Assembly: GCA_041399205.1 (NCBI GenBank)
Contig: JAWKTK010000010.1
Coordinates: forward strand, 124,001-188,000
Source of the DNA: JAGQOZ01 sp041399205
GTDB lineage: Bacteria; Planctomycetota; Planctomycetia; Pirellulales; Pirellulaceae
Direction: 5' to 3'
Length of the DNA: 64,000 nt
Within the stretch, counting starts at the first letter, position 1. Each line of letters opens with the position of its first letter. Positions 22,221 through 29,783 of this stretch are shown in pieces. The translations under genes and the position numbers were made by a program. The notes beneath the pieces are model-generated. The model had not been told where the DNA came from. It searched no databases and worked only from the letters and a program-made list of their open reading frames with translations.

Positions 22221-22438
22221 CACTGCACTACAAAGTCTGGCTGGAAATCGAAGAGATCGATGAAAGCCGCGATCACTACCAAACCATGGACACGCCAAGA
22301 GGTTCCGTGGCGTCGTTCACCGATTACGAGGACGCTTGCCGGTTTGTTGGACAAGCCAACAAGCTGCTCGCGTCGCTGCCAGCAGTCGAATCACCAAGCA
22401 AACTTCAACCAGGAGCAACACATGCAACAAGCCATTGA
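22217..22438 (+). CDS. Small unknown protein coupled to the DUF6117 gene
   Basis: 73 residues beginning at the ATGA overlap at 22,217. It reads LHYKVWLEIEEIDESRDHY, then VASFTDYEDACRFVGQANKL. The EDAxxFVxQANxLL helix suggests a compact alpha/beta fold with no membrane segment. Its 3' end overlaps the next start by 17 nt. Not recognised as a named family; the operon position ties it to the primase-like gene downstream. Confidence 0.7.
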   Translation: MTLHYKVWLEIEEIDESRDHYQTMDTPRGSVASFTDYEDACRFVGQANKLLASLPAVESPSKLQPGATHATSH

Positions 22439-22892
22439 GATTTCAGAAGATGCCTTTGCCGCCATTTTTCAGCCGAAACGCAATCACCTTGACGAACATG
22501 CTTCATTCGACTGGGGCGACGGCTTCGGCACGTTGTTTGAAACCTTTGGCAAAGAACTTGCCTATGTACAATTGCAAGATGCGTCTTGCATCTGGACGCT
22601 GGTGGAATGTGATGGCGGTCAGTTCGTTATCAGCGGTTTTCACTTTGTGAATCGGCTCGGCTACTTCGTGACCGAGCGTCCCGTGCCCGACGGCGTGGAC
22701 ATCGAGGTGCCATTGGAGGACGATCTGCCGCTGCTGACTGCGTCACAGCGAACGTCATTGATCGAAGTGCTCAACTATCTGGCCGACGAAGAGCTGCATT
22801 ACGAAGCGTGCGAAGACGCCGAAAAGCCGCATCACATCTGGCGGCATTGCGTCGCGTTGCGGCAACTGGTCGAGCACGAGTTGCCGACGTGA
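22422..22892 (+). CDS. Conserved unknown protein of the accessory operon
   Basis: 156 residues from the ATG at 22,422, which has AGGAGC 7 nt upstream; this site fixes the start inside the end of the preceding gene. The protein is acidic: HASFDWGDGFGTLFETFG, ELAYVQLQDASCIWTLVE, ISGFHFVNRLGYFVTERPVP, then DEELHYEACEDAEKPHHIW. No signal peptide, membrane helix or catalytic motif was seen. It sits 52 nt before the Toprim gene. Confidence 0.75.
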   Translation: MQQAIEISEDAFAAIFQPKRNHLDEHASFDWGDGFGTLFETFGKELAYVQLQDASCIWTLVECDGGQFVISGFHFVNRLGYFVTERPVPDGVDIEVPLEDDLPLLTASQRTSLIEVLNYLADEELHYEACEDAEKPHHIWRHCVALRQLVEHELPT

Positions 22893-22944
22893 CTGTCATG
22901 AAATTGTCACTCGCCATTTGCCACCGTTGCTGTATGGTCTGCCG

Positions 22945-23828
22945 ATGAATATCAAGCAGGCCAAACAGATTCGACTGGAAGACGCGTTGACGCGGCTCGG
23001 CTATTCGCCTGTGCGTCAGCGAGGTGCCGATTTGTGGTACGCGAGTCCCTTTCGGGAAGAGTCGGAACCATCCTTCAAGGTCAACACGGTTCGCAATCTT
23101 TGGTACGACTTTGGTGCAGGCGAAGGGGTGATCTGATCGACCTGGTTCGCAAACTCTATCGGCTGGGCACCGTTTCCGATGCCCTGAACCATCTGGATGA
23201 TTTCGAGGGTCTCGCGGCGACCAAGCCGTTTGTTCGCCCCGCAAACAATGACAATGCCGAACCGGACGCTCCGGCCTTCACGCTGATCGATGAAAAGCCG
23301 TTAACTTCCAAAGCCTTGATCGCCTACCTGGACGAACGCGGCATTCCCGCCGGCGTCGCGTCCAGCTTAGTCCGAGAAGTCCATTATCGCCACGGCGACA
23401 AGAACTATTTTGCCTTGGGTCTGCCAAACGAATCGGGCGGATTCGAAATTCGCAATCCCTATTTCAAAGGGACGATTGGCAACAAAGACATTTCGATAGT
23501 GCCAGGGCCGACCGGCCGAGTCTTCGTCTTTGAAGGCATGTTTGATTTTCTCACGGCAGTCGCTCGATTTGGCGGCAAGCTCGACGGCACCGCATTGATT
23601 CTCAATTCGGTCGCACTCAAGGAAAAGGCGGTCGACTGGCTGCGGCAGCACGAGCCAACCGTCATCGAACTCTACCGCGACAACGACCGTTCCGGCGAAG
23701 AACTAGCCGCCTACTTCTCCGAGAATCTTTCTCAGCCCACTATCGTTGACTGGTCGACACTCTACCAAGGCCACAACGACTTGAATGCCTGGCATGTAAA
23801 TCAACAGCGAGGTGCAGTCCGCCGTTAG
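22945..23828 (+). CDS. Toprim primase-like protein, one frameshift
   Basis: The N-terminal part (22,945-23,128) reads MNIKQAKQIRLEDALTRLG, LWYASPFREESEPSFKVN and NLWYDFGAGEG. This is the N-terminal module of DnaG-like mobile-element primases, here without the usual zinc cysteines. The frame then shifts; one extra G in the G4 run at 23,125-23,128 restores GDLIDLVRKLYRLG and a full 294-residue protein. The Toprim part reads VFVFEGMFDFLTAVARFGG, with the conserved Glu in FVFEG and a YRDNDRSGEE metal-binding Asp pair. Such proteins prime replication of plasmids and mobilisable elements. The break may be a sequencing error. Confidence 0.8.
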
Positions 23829-23910
23829 ATCGGCCATGATTTTCGGTTGGTTCGTCCTTGTCAAAATCGACCGGCACCGTGAGAACCTCCATGAATGCAC
23901 ACCGACTTTG
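23775..23910 (+). repeat. Direct repeat, left copy: 3' end of the Toprim gene and its downstream flank
   Basis: The last codons of the Toprim gene plus about 80 bp downstream recur at 24,932-25,065. Shared words include gtaaatcaacagcgaggtgc and gatcggccatgattttcggt. Identity is highest over the first 85 bp and falls off afterwards. The two copies bracket about 1 kb containing the prepilin-like gene. Confidence 0.8.
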
Positions 23911-24213
23911 CTTTTTTCTGCCCGATTGAGCTGGCGGATAGCGTGATCAAGAACGCAAAGATGTTACGCCAAAAGATTTGCGAGTAGTGTCGCAGCCTGC
24001 TAGACTCACCGTTTTACCGTACGGCGCGAACCGCACCTACTTGGCCGTTATTGGACGTCTGGCGGCTTTGACGTAGTTAGGGAAACATGACGCTGACCTC
24101 GACAGATTCGTTTCCAGAAATAAATCAACGTGAATGACAAGCGAACCGAAAGTGTGACGTTCACCGGTGCTTTACATGCTCAACGCTTTCCGGTTTCGCG
24201 TGTGGGGGCGACG

Positions 24214-24762
24214 ATGGTGACGTGTCGCGATTCGCTTCGGTCAGCCATTACTCTTATTGAAGTGCTTGTTGTCTTGCTGATTATTGCTGGACTACTAGCA
24301 ATGTTTTTTCCGGCCGTTCAAGCCTCGCGTGAATCGGCTCGTGCTATAAGCTGCAGAAACAATCTTCGGCAACTGGATCTTGCGTGTCGGCGATTCATGG
24401 ACGACCGCCGACGTGTCCCCGTGGAGTGGACAGTTGAGCTATTGCCGATGCTTGAAGAAACAGCAATCCTCGATTCGCTTAAGGCTGGCGTTCCGACGGC
24501 TAGGCCTGCAGTGTTCACTTGCCCTTCGCATACTGACTACTCAGAAGACGGTCCGAGTGGTGGTGCGGCCTTATATCGTTTGATGGTCAGTGGTAAGCCG
24601 AGCAATCCGTATGTCAGGTTCGTCGATCGGAGCACCGTAATTTTCGATAGCCCGCTGGTGCCGTGGAGTTCCGAAGTAAGCACTCCATTCGAACTTCAAC
24701 CGGAAGGCCACGGGCCGCATCGCGGGGCGTACCTCCAATCGCCGGGAGTCTTCCTAAAATAA
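24214..24762 (+). CDS. Prepilin-like protein (N-terminal methylation motif, DUF1559-type)
   Basis: 182 residues from the ATG at 24,214 (GGGGG 8 nt upstream); an in-frame start at 24,130 is possible but lacks a ribosome site. The N terminus is a type IV prepilin/pseudopilin signal: basic leader, then SAITLIEVLVVLLIIAGLL with Glu at +5 of the mature helix. The AVQASRESARAISCRNNLRQ stretch after it is typical of the very abundant planctomycete DUF1559 proteins. The expected 300 or so residues are shortened to under 200, so it is a short variant or a truncated copy. It lies between the two Toprim repeats as apparent cargo. Confidence 0.75.
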   Translation: MVTCRDSLRSAITLIEVLVVLLIIAGLLAMFFPAVQASRESARAISCRNNLRQLDLACRRFMDDRRRVPVEWTVELLPMLEETAILDSLKAGVPTARPAVFTCPSHTDYSEDGPSGGAALYRLMVSGKPSNPYVRFVDRSTVIFDSPLVPWSSEVSTPFELQPEGHGPHRGAYLQSPGVFLK

Positions 24763-25356
24763 ACTTCGCATGAATCCACGACTTAGCGGCTATTTGACAG
24801 AACAGTACGCTGAACTCAACGATTCGAATGAGTGTCAGGTTGCGAAAGTGGCAGAGCGTTCTCACCGCAAGCAAGCTATTGATCGGGAAACGTAATCAAT
24901 TGCAGGCCTGATAAGAATTGAAAGTCGTTAGCAACGATTTGAACGCCTGGCACGTAAATCAACAGCGAGGTGCAGCTCGAGGTTAGATCGGCCATGATTT
25001 TCGGTTTGTTCGTCGCGAGAAACCTGACTGCGGCCGCGACAACCTCAATGCATGCAACGAGGACGCTCTTTAGGTTATTTAACGTTTGATCAGAGTTTTG
25101 TGGGCGTGTTGAGAGAGACTAACACTTGACCCGTCAGCTTTGACGAAGACGTTGCAACCCATTAGAATGGCCATCTCTTGGTCGGCTCATCGTGATCCGC
25201 ACATGTATCGGACTAAGAACCCCGAAAATGCCGAACGTCCTCGGTACTCGGTTCCTAAAGGCAATGGCAAATGACGAATACCATCAAATGACTAATGACA
25301 AATCTGTTCCCACCTACGCCATCCACCATCGAGTTTAACTGCCAAGGAAATATCCC
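24763..25356. other. Intergenic, holds the right Toprim repeat; no gene seen
   Basis: Apart from the repeat at 24,932-25,065 there is no frame with family features. The last 160 bp lead into the SUMF1-like gene, which has AAGGAAA 8-9 nt before its start. Confidence 0.4.
24932..25065 (+). repeat. Direct repeat, right copy: Toprim 3'-end remnant
   Basis: It matches 23,775-23,910, including the coding end (NDLNAWHVNQQRGA in the same frame), with substitutions that are mostly silent in the codons (gacttgaatgcc versus gatttgaacgcc). That pattern shows the copy was once part of a complete gene under selection, so it is a relic of a second Toprim allele, not a recent short duplication. Confidence 0.75.
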
Positions 25357-26265
25357 ATGCCGAAATTGATAGTCGCCGTTGTCTTGATTCTTGGTTTCGC
25401 TTCCGCCGCCCCTGCCGCCGCGGCTGACTTGGTCTTCGATTGGGCTGCCGTGGGCAACGCGGGGAATGCGAACGACACGCACGGCGAAGGATACGGCGCT
25501 GTTGCCAATGCCTACCGTATCAGTAAACACGAGGTCACGAACAACCAGTATGCGGAGTTTCTCAATGCGGTGGCAGCGACGGACAGCTTCGGCGGTTCGG
25601 ACCCGAATTTGTACAACGCCAACATGGACATAACACGGAGCGGAAGTTCTGGCAGCTTTACCTATGCCGTGAATGCGGGATTCGAGACCAATCCCGTGAA
25701 CTATGTCTCGTTCTTTGATTCGATGCGTTTCGTGAATTGGTTGGAAAACGGTCAGGGAACGGGTGGTACCGAAGGCGGGGTCTACAACATTGGCACAGGA
25801 GTGAATGAGCCCCGAGCTGCGGGAGCGACCTTCTTTCTCCCGAGTGAGAACGAATGGTACAAGGCGGCCTATCACGATCCGACAGCGTCCGGCGAATATT
25901 GGGATTATCCGACGCAAAGCAATACGGCTCCGACTGCCGCCAGTGCCAATGTGGACAACGTCGTTGGCGACACGACGGACGTAGGCACGTACACAAGCGC
26001 CACGAGCTTCTATGGTACCTTCGACCAAGCGGGTAACCTTTGGGAGTGGAATGAGGCCGTTAAAGGTTCGGATCGTGGTATGCGTGGCGGGAGTTGGAAC
26101 CTCAGCTGGTTAGACTCGGCTGCGTCGAACCGCGACTTCATCAACCCCACGGTCGAGTTCAATTTCATAGGTTTTCGCGTGGCAAGTGTCCCTGAACCAA
26201 GTTCGCGGCTGTATGGAGGTGTGGTGTTTTTGGGACTTTTGTGCTGGAAAAAGATACGCAGCTAA
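25357..26265 (+). CDS. Exported SUMF1/FGE-fold protein with PEP-CTERM tail
   Basis: 302 residues with a clear signal peptide (LIVAVVLILGFASAAPAAAA). The body has the formylglycine-generating-enzyme (SUMF1) fold signature: YRISKHEVTNNQYAEFLNAV, NPVNYVSFFDSMRFVNWLEN, FFLPSENEWYKAAYHDP, GNLWEWNE, RGMRGGSW and a final GFRVAS. The C terminus is a PEP-CTERM-type anchor: SVPEPSS, hydrophobic stretch, WKKIRS. The only cysteine lies in this anchor, so the catalytic Cys pair of real FGE is absent and sulfatase activation is unlikely. Planctomycetes have many such exported SUMF1-fold proteins of unknown, probably ligand-binding, role. Confidence 0.85.
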   Translation: MPKLIVAVVLILGFASAAPAAAADLVFDWAAVGNAGNANDTHGEGYGAVANAYRISKHEVTNNQYAEFLNAVAATDSFGGSDPNLYNANMDITRSGSSGSFTYAVNAGFETNPVNYVSFFDSMRFVNWLENGQGTGGTEGGVYNIGTGVNEPRAAGATFFLPSENEWYKAAYHDPTASGEYWDYPTQSNTAPTAASANVDNVVGDTTDVGTYTSATSFYGTFDQAGNLWEWNEAVKGSDRGMRGGSWNLSWLDSAASNRDFINPTVEFNFIGFRVASVPEPSSRLYGGVVFLGLLCWKKIRS

Positions 26266-26293
26266 CCCTTTCTGCTTTCTCCCCTTTACGCTG

Positions 26294-26581
26294 TTATATT
26301 TGAGATTTTGCCGAATGCACGAAATCGTCAACCGACTCGCCATCCGGCCAAAAGTCGGAATTCAACGAGCGGAAATCGTTTAGTACACCGACCCGTTGTT
26401 GAAAAGCTAGTTCGTCGACGGTGATATGCGTCGCCAACGCATGAAACTCGGAAGAATCAGCCTGTTCATTGCGATACCGCTTGGCAATAGCGGCAATGAA
26501 CTCTTCGGCGGAAGCGAAATCACCCGCTTCGATCGCCGACAAAATGAGTCTTTCCGTTTCACCGTTGATTTCGATTTGCAT
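26294..26581 (-). CDS. Antitoxin-like small protein (orphan)
   Basis: 95 residues. MQIEINGETERLILSAIEAG and SAEEFIAAIAKRY resemble the ParD/antitoxin-type ribbon-helix-helix N terminus. The C terminus (TVDELAFQQRVGVLNDFRSL; GESVDDFVHSAKSQ) is the kind of extended tail that wraps a partner. No ParE/RelE or PIN toxin gene is adjacent: the next gene downstream is the convergent SUMF1-like gene 28 bp away. It is either an orphan or an antitoxin whose toxin was lost. Confidence 0.6.
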   Translation of the reverse strand: MQIEINGETERLILSAIEAGDFASAEEFIAAIAKRYRNEQADSSEFHALATHITVDELAFQQRVGVLNDFRSLNSDFWPDGESVDDFVHSAKSQI

Positions 26582-27003
26582 GGTTCATCCATCCTGTTCG
26601 TGCCGTGTTCGCCTCCCATCTAATCTGGCATGGACAACCAGAAATGTCAACGCGATTCAGCGTTTATGTTCCTCTTGCTGGCGAACCGTCGTGTTCAGGT
26701 ATTCGGCAATTCTATTCGGAAGCATCGGGGCGAAGTTAATTCGCGTTGGCTTGGTGGCATACCGTCCCTATACCGCTCTTTGACCGAACGATGCCACCTC
26801 GGACTGATTTCTGGCCGCTTACAGGCGTCGTCTGTCGAGGATCGTCGCTTCGCTTCTCAAGCATAAAGTCGGTTCCTCCACTTCGCTGCGCTCCATGGCC
26901 CCTCCAACTTTACGCTTGCCTCGCCTGCCTATACCGCCTGTTGGTCGCTGGTCATCAGGCCGAGGTGGTCTCGGTCGGAAAACAAAACGAAAGGAACTTT
27001 ACT
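26582..27003. other. Intergenic leader, no gene seen
   Basis: About 420 bp between the antitoxin-like gene and the start at 27,004. Frames on both strands are short. The last 20 bp carry GAAAGGAAC, the ribosome site of the next gene. Confidence 0.35.
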
Positions 27004-27309
27004 ATGTCAAACAACAACGTCAGCAAACCGATCTATCGCAAAATGCTTCGCGGCGGCATCAGTGCCGCAGTTTTCGAGAACACTCGCGACGGTCGCACCT
27101 ATCGCAGCGTGAACCTGCAACGCAGTTATCGCAAGAACAACGAATGGGCTCGCATGAGCATCTACATGGATCACGAGCACATTCCGTTCATGATCGAAGC
27201 CTTGGACGCCACCTGGAAATTCCTCAACGGCGATCTGCTGCCCATTGAAGACTCGGCAGAATCTGTCGAATCGGCCGACTCCCAAGAACCGGTTGACGAA
27301 GCCGCCTAG
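27004..27309 (+). CDS. Small protein of the element's 'GGI.A.W / RSY' family (copy 2)
   Basis: 101 residues from ATG 27,004 with GAAAGGAAC upstream. The core at about 12-75 reads RGGISAAVFENTRDGRTY, SVNLQRSYRKNNEWARMSIY, MDHEHIPFMIEALDATWKFL. It keeps the RGGIxxAV start, the QRSYRKNNEW centre and the helix with W, like the copy at 21,133-20,831. The family's usual (R)DDL becomes EHIP here. The C-terminal tail is acidic (AESVESADSQEPVDEA). It is followed at 60 nt by the two-repeat protein. Confidence 0.75.
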   Translation: MSNNNVSKPIYRKMLRGGISAAVFENTRDGRTYRSVNLQRSYRKNNEWARMSIYMDHEHIPFMIEALDATWKFLNGDLLPIEDSAESVESADSQEPVDEAA

Positions 27310-27368
27310 ATCAACCCCAACGCCGCTCTCGTGTCACAGCGAGGGCGGCGATTCCCAAGGAGAATACT

Positions 27369-27806
27369 ATGCTGAAGATTTTGCCGAAACGAACGACGCT
27401 TCCCCTTCCCGGTCCCTTCGCTTGCTTTGCTGGTCGCGATGGTGTCGACGAAACGTTTGATGTTTTCTGTTTAACTACCGAAGAACATATCGTTTCGACT
27501 TATTTCTGGGAGGCTCGCGAAGCGTGTCGCGTTGTCACGGAAGTCGTCACTTTCGCACTGAATCGATTCGCCGGGCACGACGTTGACGATTCGTTTGATT
27601 CGAAAGACATCGCGACCTTTCGCTACGAATATCCCGGCCCCTACTCGATCCGAAAATATCGCTGCGAAGGCCGAGGCCCCTGTTTCGAAGTCTACTGCCG
27701 ATCGACCAACCGAGAAATCGTCGATCGATACGGCCGAGATCGTCTGGACAAGCGAATCGCCAAGGCAATTGCGTGTAGCTTGAATCGAATCTTTCCGAGT
27801 CCGTGA
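27369..27806 (+). CDS. Unknown protein made of two internal repeats
   Basis: 145 residues with AAGGAG about 8 nt before the ATG. The sequence consists of two related halves of about 54 residues, 14-67 and 89-142. Each starts with PGP(F/Y), runs through F(D/E)V(F/Y)C..T...IV..Y, and ends in a helix closing with LNR(F/I). Examples are ETFDVFCLTTEEHIV with FALNRF, and PCFEVYCRSTNREIV with SLNRIF. The predicted unit is beta-beta-beta-alpha. No named family was recognised. It is convergent with repA, 42 bp apart, and probably belongs to the replicon backbone. Confidence 0.65.
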   Translation: MLKILPKRTTLPLPGPFACFAGRDGVDETFDVFCLTTEEHIVSTYFWEAREACRVVTEVVTFALNRFAGHDVDDSFDSKDIATFRYEYPGPYSIRKYRCEGRGPCFEVYCRSTNREIVDRYGRDRLDKRIAKAIACSLNRIFPSP

Positions 27807-27848
27807 CCGACCGTTCGCTTCTCTCCCGGCAGCGGCCAGAAGCCAACT

Positions 27849-28895
27849 CTACGCCGGCATGCCGCGTCGTTCGTACCACTTGCGACAAAAGCCGACGAAC
27901 GCGGCGTTGGCATCTCTGGGCGGTTCGGTAATCCATTCTTGCCATTCCTGTTCGAGCAAATAGATGTCCCATCCCGGTGCCATTTGCCGACCCTGGGCAT
28001 AGGCGTCGTCGCTTAGTCGGATCGATTCGCTCGGCAACGATTCGGTTGGCTCGTGCATGCTGCCGCGATTGTGAAACGTGACCATGTCATCTTCGTCAAG
28101 ACTTACCGCGTAGTCCGGCATGTGCTGGTGGGCTGCGTCTTCGTCGACGATCTTCCAGACCAGTCGACGAAACTCTTTTGCCGTCGACGACGACGCACAC
28201 TTCTTCTGCAGCAGCTCGAGCGAAATCTTCCACTCCTCTTTGCGACCGCAGTGCTTGCGAGCCAATTCGTACATGCGCCGTTCGAGCGGTTTACGAAGCC
28301 GAAAATAGTTGCGGTGCAGCGTTAACACTTCCTGGCCGAGCACCGCGTTGAAGACCCAGTCCGACAGATTCACTCGCAGCTGAGACATGCGATCCGAATC
28401 GCCTCGCGTCACGATTTTCCAGCTATCGATCAGGCCGAATCCTTCGCGAGTGCGTTCGTCGTTTGTTTTGATGTTAGTCTTGATTCGCGTGCCGCTGAGT
28501 CGATCCAGTGCGGCCTCCAGCTGTTCGTAGCCGCGACCATCCGTCTTGCGATTCGTGGCGACCAACAAGTCAAACGCCTTGAGGTGCAGAATCTTGTTCG
28601 GTGCTTCGCCCGCATTCATTTTGGCGATCAGCTGACTAATGCAGTAGATCAGAATGTCTTTGTCGTGAATGGTGGCCAGTCCGAGTGCACTCGGTGCGAC
28701 CGTGATCTTCACGCCATTGTGTTCGTACTCGCGAATTCGCGTGTCCGGTTTGGTGCTCAAACTGTAGACAGGATGCTCCATCGATCCCAAGTCATTCTTG
28801 GGAATCGCTTCGGTGACGTCGCAAATGAAGAAGTCATCGATCGGATGACGATCTGGCAAGAGCGGCGTCTTTTGTTTCGTGTTTTCACCCACCAT
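27849..28895 (-). CDS. repA: Plasmid replication initiator protein (RepA/RPA family)
   Basis: 348 residues starting at ATG 28,895. It fits the 'replication initiator protein A' (RPA) family of iteron plasmids: HPIDDFFICDVTEAIPKNDL, MEHPVYSLSTKPDTRI, YEHNGVKITVAPSALGLATI, HDKDILIYCISQLIAKMN. The second half has winged-helix-like segments (LTLHRNYFRLRKPLERRMYE; LQKKCASSSTAKEFRRLVW). Such proteins bind iterons and open the origin. Six matching iterons lie at and upstream of the start, the first overlapping codons 2-7, which suggests that RepA represses its own gene. The protein is full length and intact, unusual for a fixed chromosomal relic, so the replicon may still be functional. Confidence 0.9.
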   Translation of the reverse strand: MVGENTKQKTPLLPDRHPIDDFFICDVTEAIPKNDLGSMEHPVYSLSTKPDTRIREYEHNGVKITVAPSALGLATIHDKDILIYCISQLIAKMNAGEAPNKILHLKAFDLLVATNRKTDGRGYEQLEAALDRLSGTRIKTNIKTNDERTREGFGLIDSWKIVTRGDSDRMSQLRVNLSDWVFNAVLGQEVLTLHRNYFRLRKPLERRMYELARKHCGRKEEWKISLELLQKKCASSSTAKEFRRLVWKIVDEDAAHQHMPDYAVSLDEDDMVTFHNRGSMHEPTESLPSESIRLSDDAYAQGRQMAPGWDIYLLEQEWQEWITEPPRDANAAFVGFCRKWYERRGMPA

Positions 28896-29037
28896 GAACT
28901 GACATTCGTGCTTTCACACACCTTTGTCAAGTTCTTTTCGTGTTTTCACCCACCGGCCGATTTGGCGAGCGATCTTTCGTGCTTTTACACACCCAACTTC
29001 GTGTTTTTACACACCGGCTTTCGTGCTTTTACACACC
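28876..29037 (+). repeat. Six iterons of a plasmid origin
   Basis: Direct repeats of an 18-bp word, TTCGTGYTTTYACMCACC, at 28,876, 28,905, 28,937, 28,976, 28,998 and 29,020. The last three are nearly identical and exactly 22 bp apart, two helical turns. The first lies inside the start of repA. This is the classic layout of RepA binding sites, serving for both initiation and autoregulation. Confidence 0.9.
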
Positions 29038-29080
29038 GGGCGATTTGGATTCTCGTGGCATGACAATACCTTGGCAGTGG

Positions 29081-29125
29081 CTATCCACAGCGTAACACTT
29101 TATCTAACACTTATTTAACACACTT
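29081..29125 (+). promoter_or_regulatory. Candidate origin core: DnaA-box-like site and AT-rich direct repeats
   Basis: Next to the iterons is CTATCCACA (29,081-29,089), one mismatch from the DnaA box TTATCCACA. It is followed by three AT-rich repeats beginning TAACAC at 29,093, 29,105 and 29,116 (spacing 12 and 11 bp). Iterons, DnaA box and AT-rich repeats in this order form a typical unwinding region. Confidence 0.65.
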
Positions 29126-29526
29126 GCAGCAAAAGTGCTCTTCGTCCGGAACGGCGAAGATGTGGTTGTTTGGCATCGAACGAAACCAATTGGCTACGAT
29201 GTTTGCTTGGCAACCGCTGCATGGCTTAGCAAAGGGCGAACTGCATTTTCGGATACGGTTCGAATCGCAAGTCGGCACCCGGACGAACCGAGTTTACTCC
29301 GAAAAACGATTCTACTTATCAGTCAGTATCGCGAACGGCAATTCGACAAATTCGAATGAGCTTATCCAGGATTTGAGTTGCCGAATTGGTTCACAATCGG
29401 TTCGAGATACATCCGAACAGCTGACCATCTTCGTTCGAATTGAAAACGGTCAACTGAAGAATCGGGCTGCCCGAGCTGCTGCGGAAAGTCAGTTAGTTGA
29501 CTGATTAATTACTTACAGACGTCTTC
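29126..29526 (+). other. Between origin and partition genes; doubtful small ORF
   Basis: One frame starting with TTG at 29,135 and ending at 29,359 could encode 74 residues (FVRNGEDVVVWHRTKPIGYD), and another runs from 29,124 to 29,504. Both use weak starts, overlap each other and lack family features, so neither is called as a gene. Confidence 0.3.
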
Positions 29527-29625
29527 CCTTAAACCTGTTTAAGGAGAGTTTTACCGTAAAACCGCATCTGGGCATTTCTGCATAGACGCAAATTCACAGA
29601 ATCGTGTTTCCGTAAATGCGGTTTT
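29527..29625. promoter_or_regulatory. Palindrome and inverted repeat upstream of parA (candidate parS/operator)
   Basis: 29,527-29,544 is a perfect 8-bp inverted repeat with a 2-bp spacer (CCTTAAAC-CT-GTTTAAGG). Just after it, AAAACCGCAT at 29,558 is repeated inverted at 29,616-29,625 with a 48-bp gap. Such symmetric sites ahead of parA are usual places for the centromere and for repression by the RHH partner. The function is inferred from position only. Confidence 0.5.
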
Positions 29626-29783
29626 CCAGAGACGAGTAAAAGCGTGTCTGTGGCATTCCGGCAACACGGAGAATCGCAATTACGATTTGGCGTGAAAACG
29701 TCATTCTGTGTTTGACGGTTTCCGGAAAGCATGTTAGTCGCAGAGTCGTAATTCTGCAAAATCGCAAACAAGGAAGGTCGTGA

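Noticed and set aside
25255..26028. Minus-strand open frame of 257 codons opposite the SUMF1-like gene
   Set aside because: It is the shadow of a clear signal-peptide/SUMF1/PEP-CTERM gene and has no family features.
28876..29037. Short regularly repeated units that could suggest a CRISPR array
   Set aside because: Units are 18 bp, the gaps are 4-21 bp, one unit lies in repA and a DnaA box follows. This is an iteron origin, and no cas gene is present.
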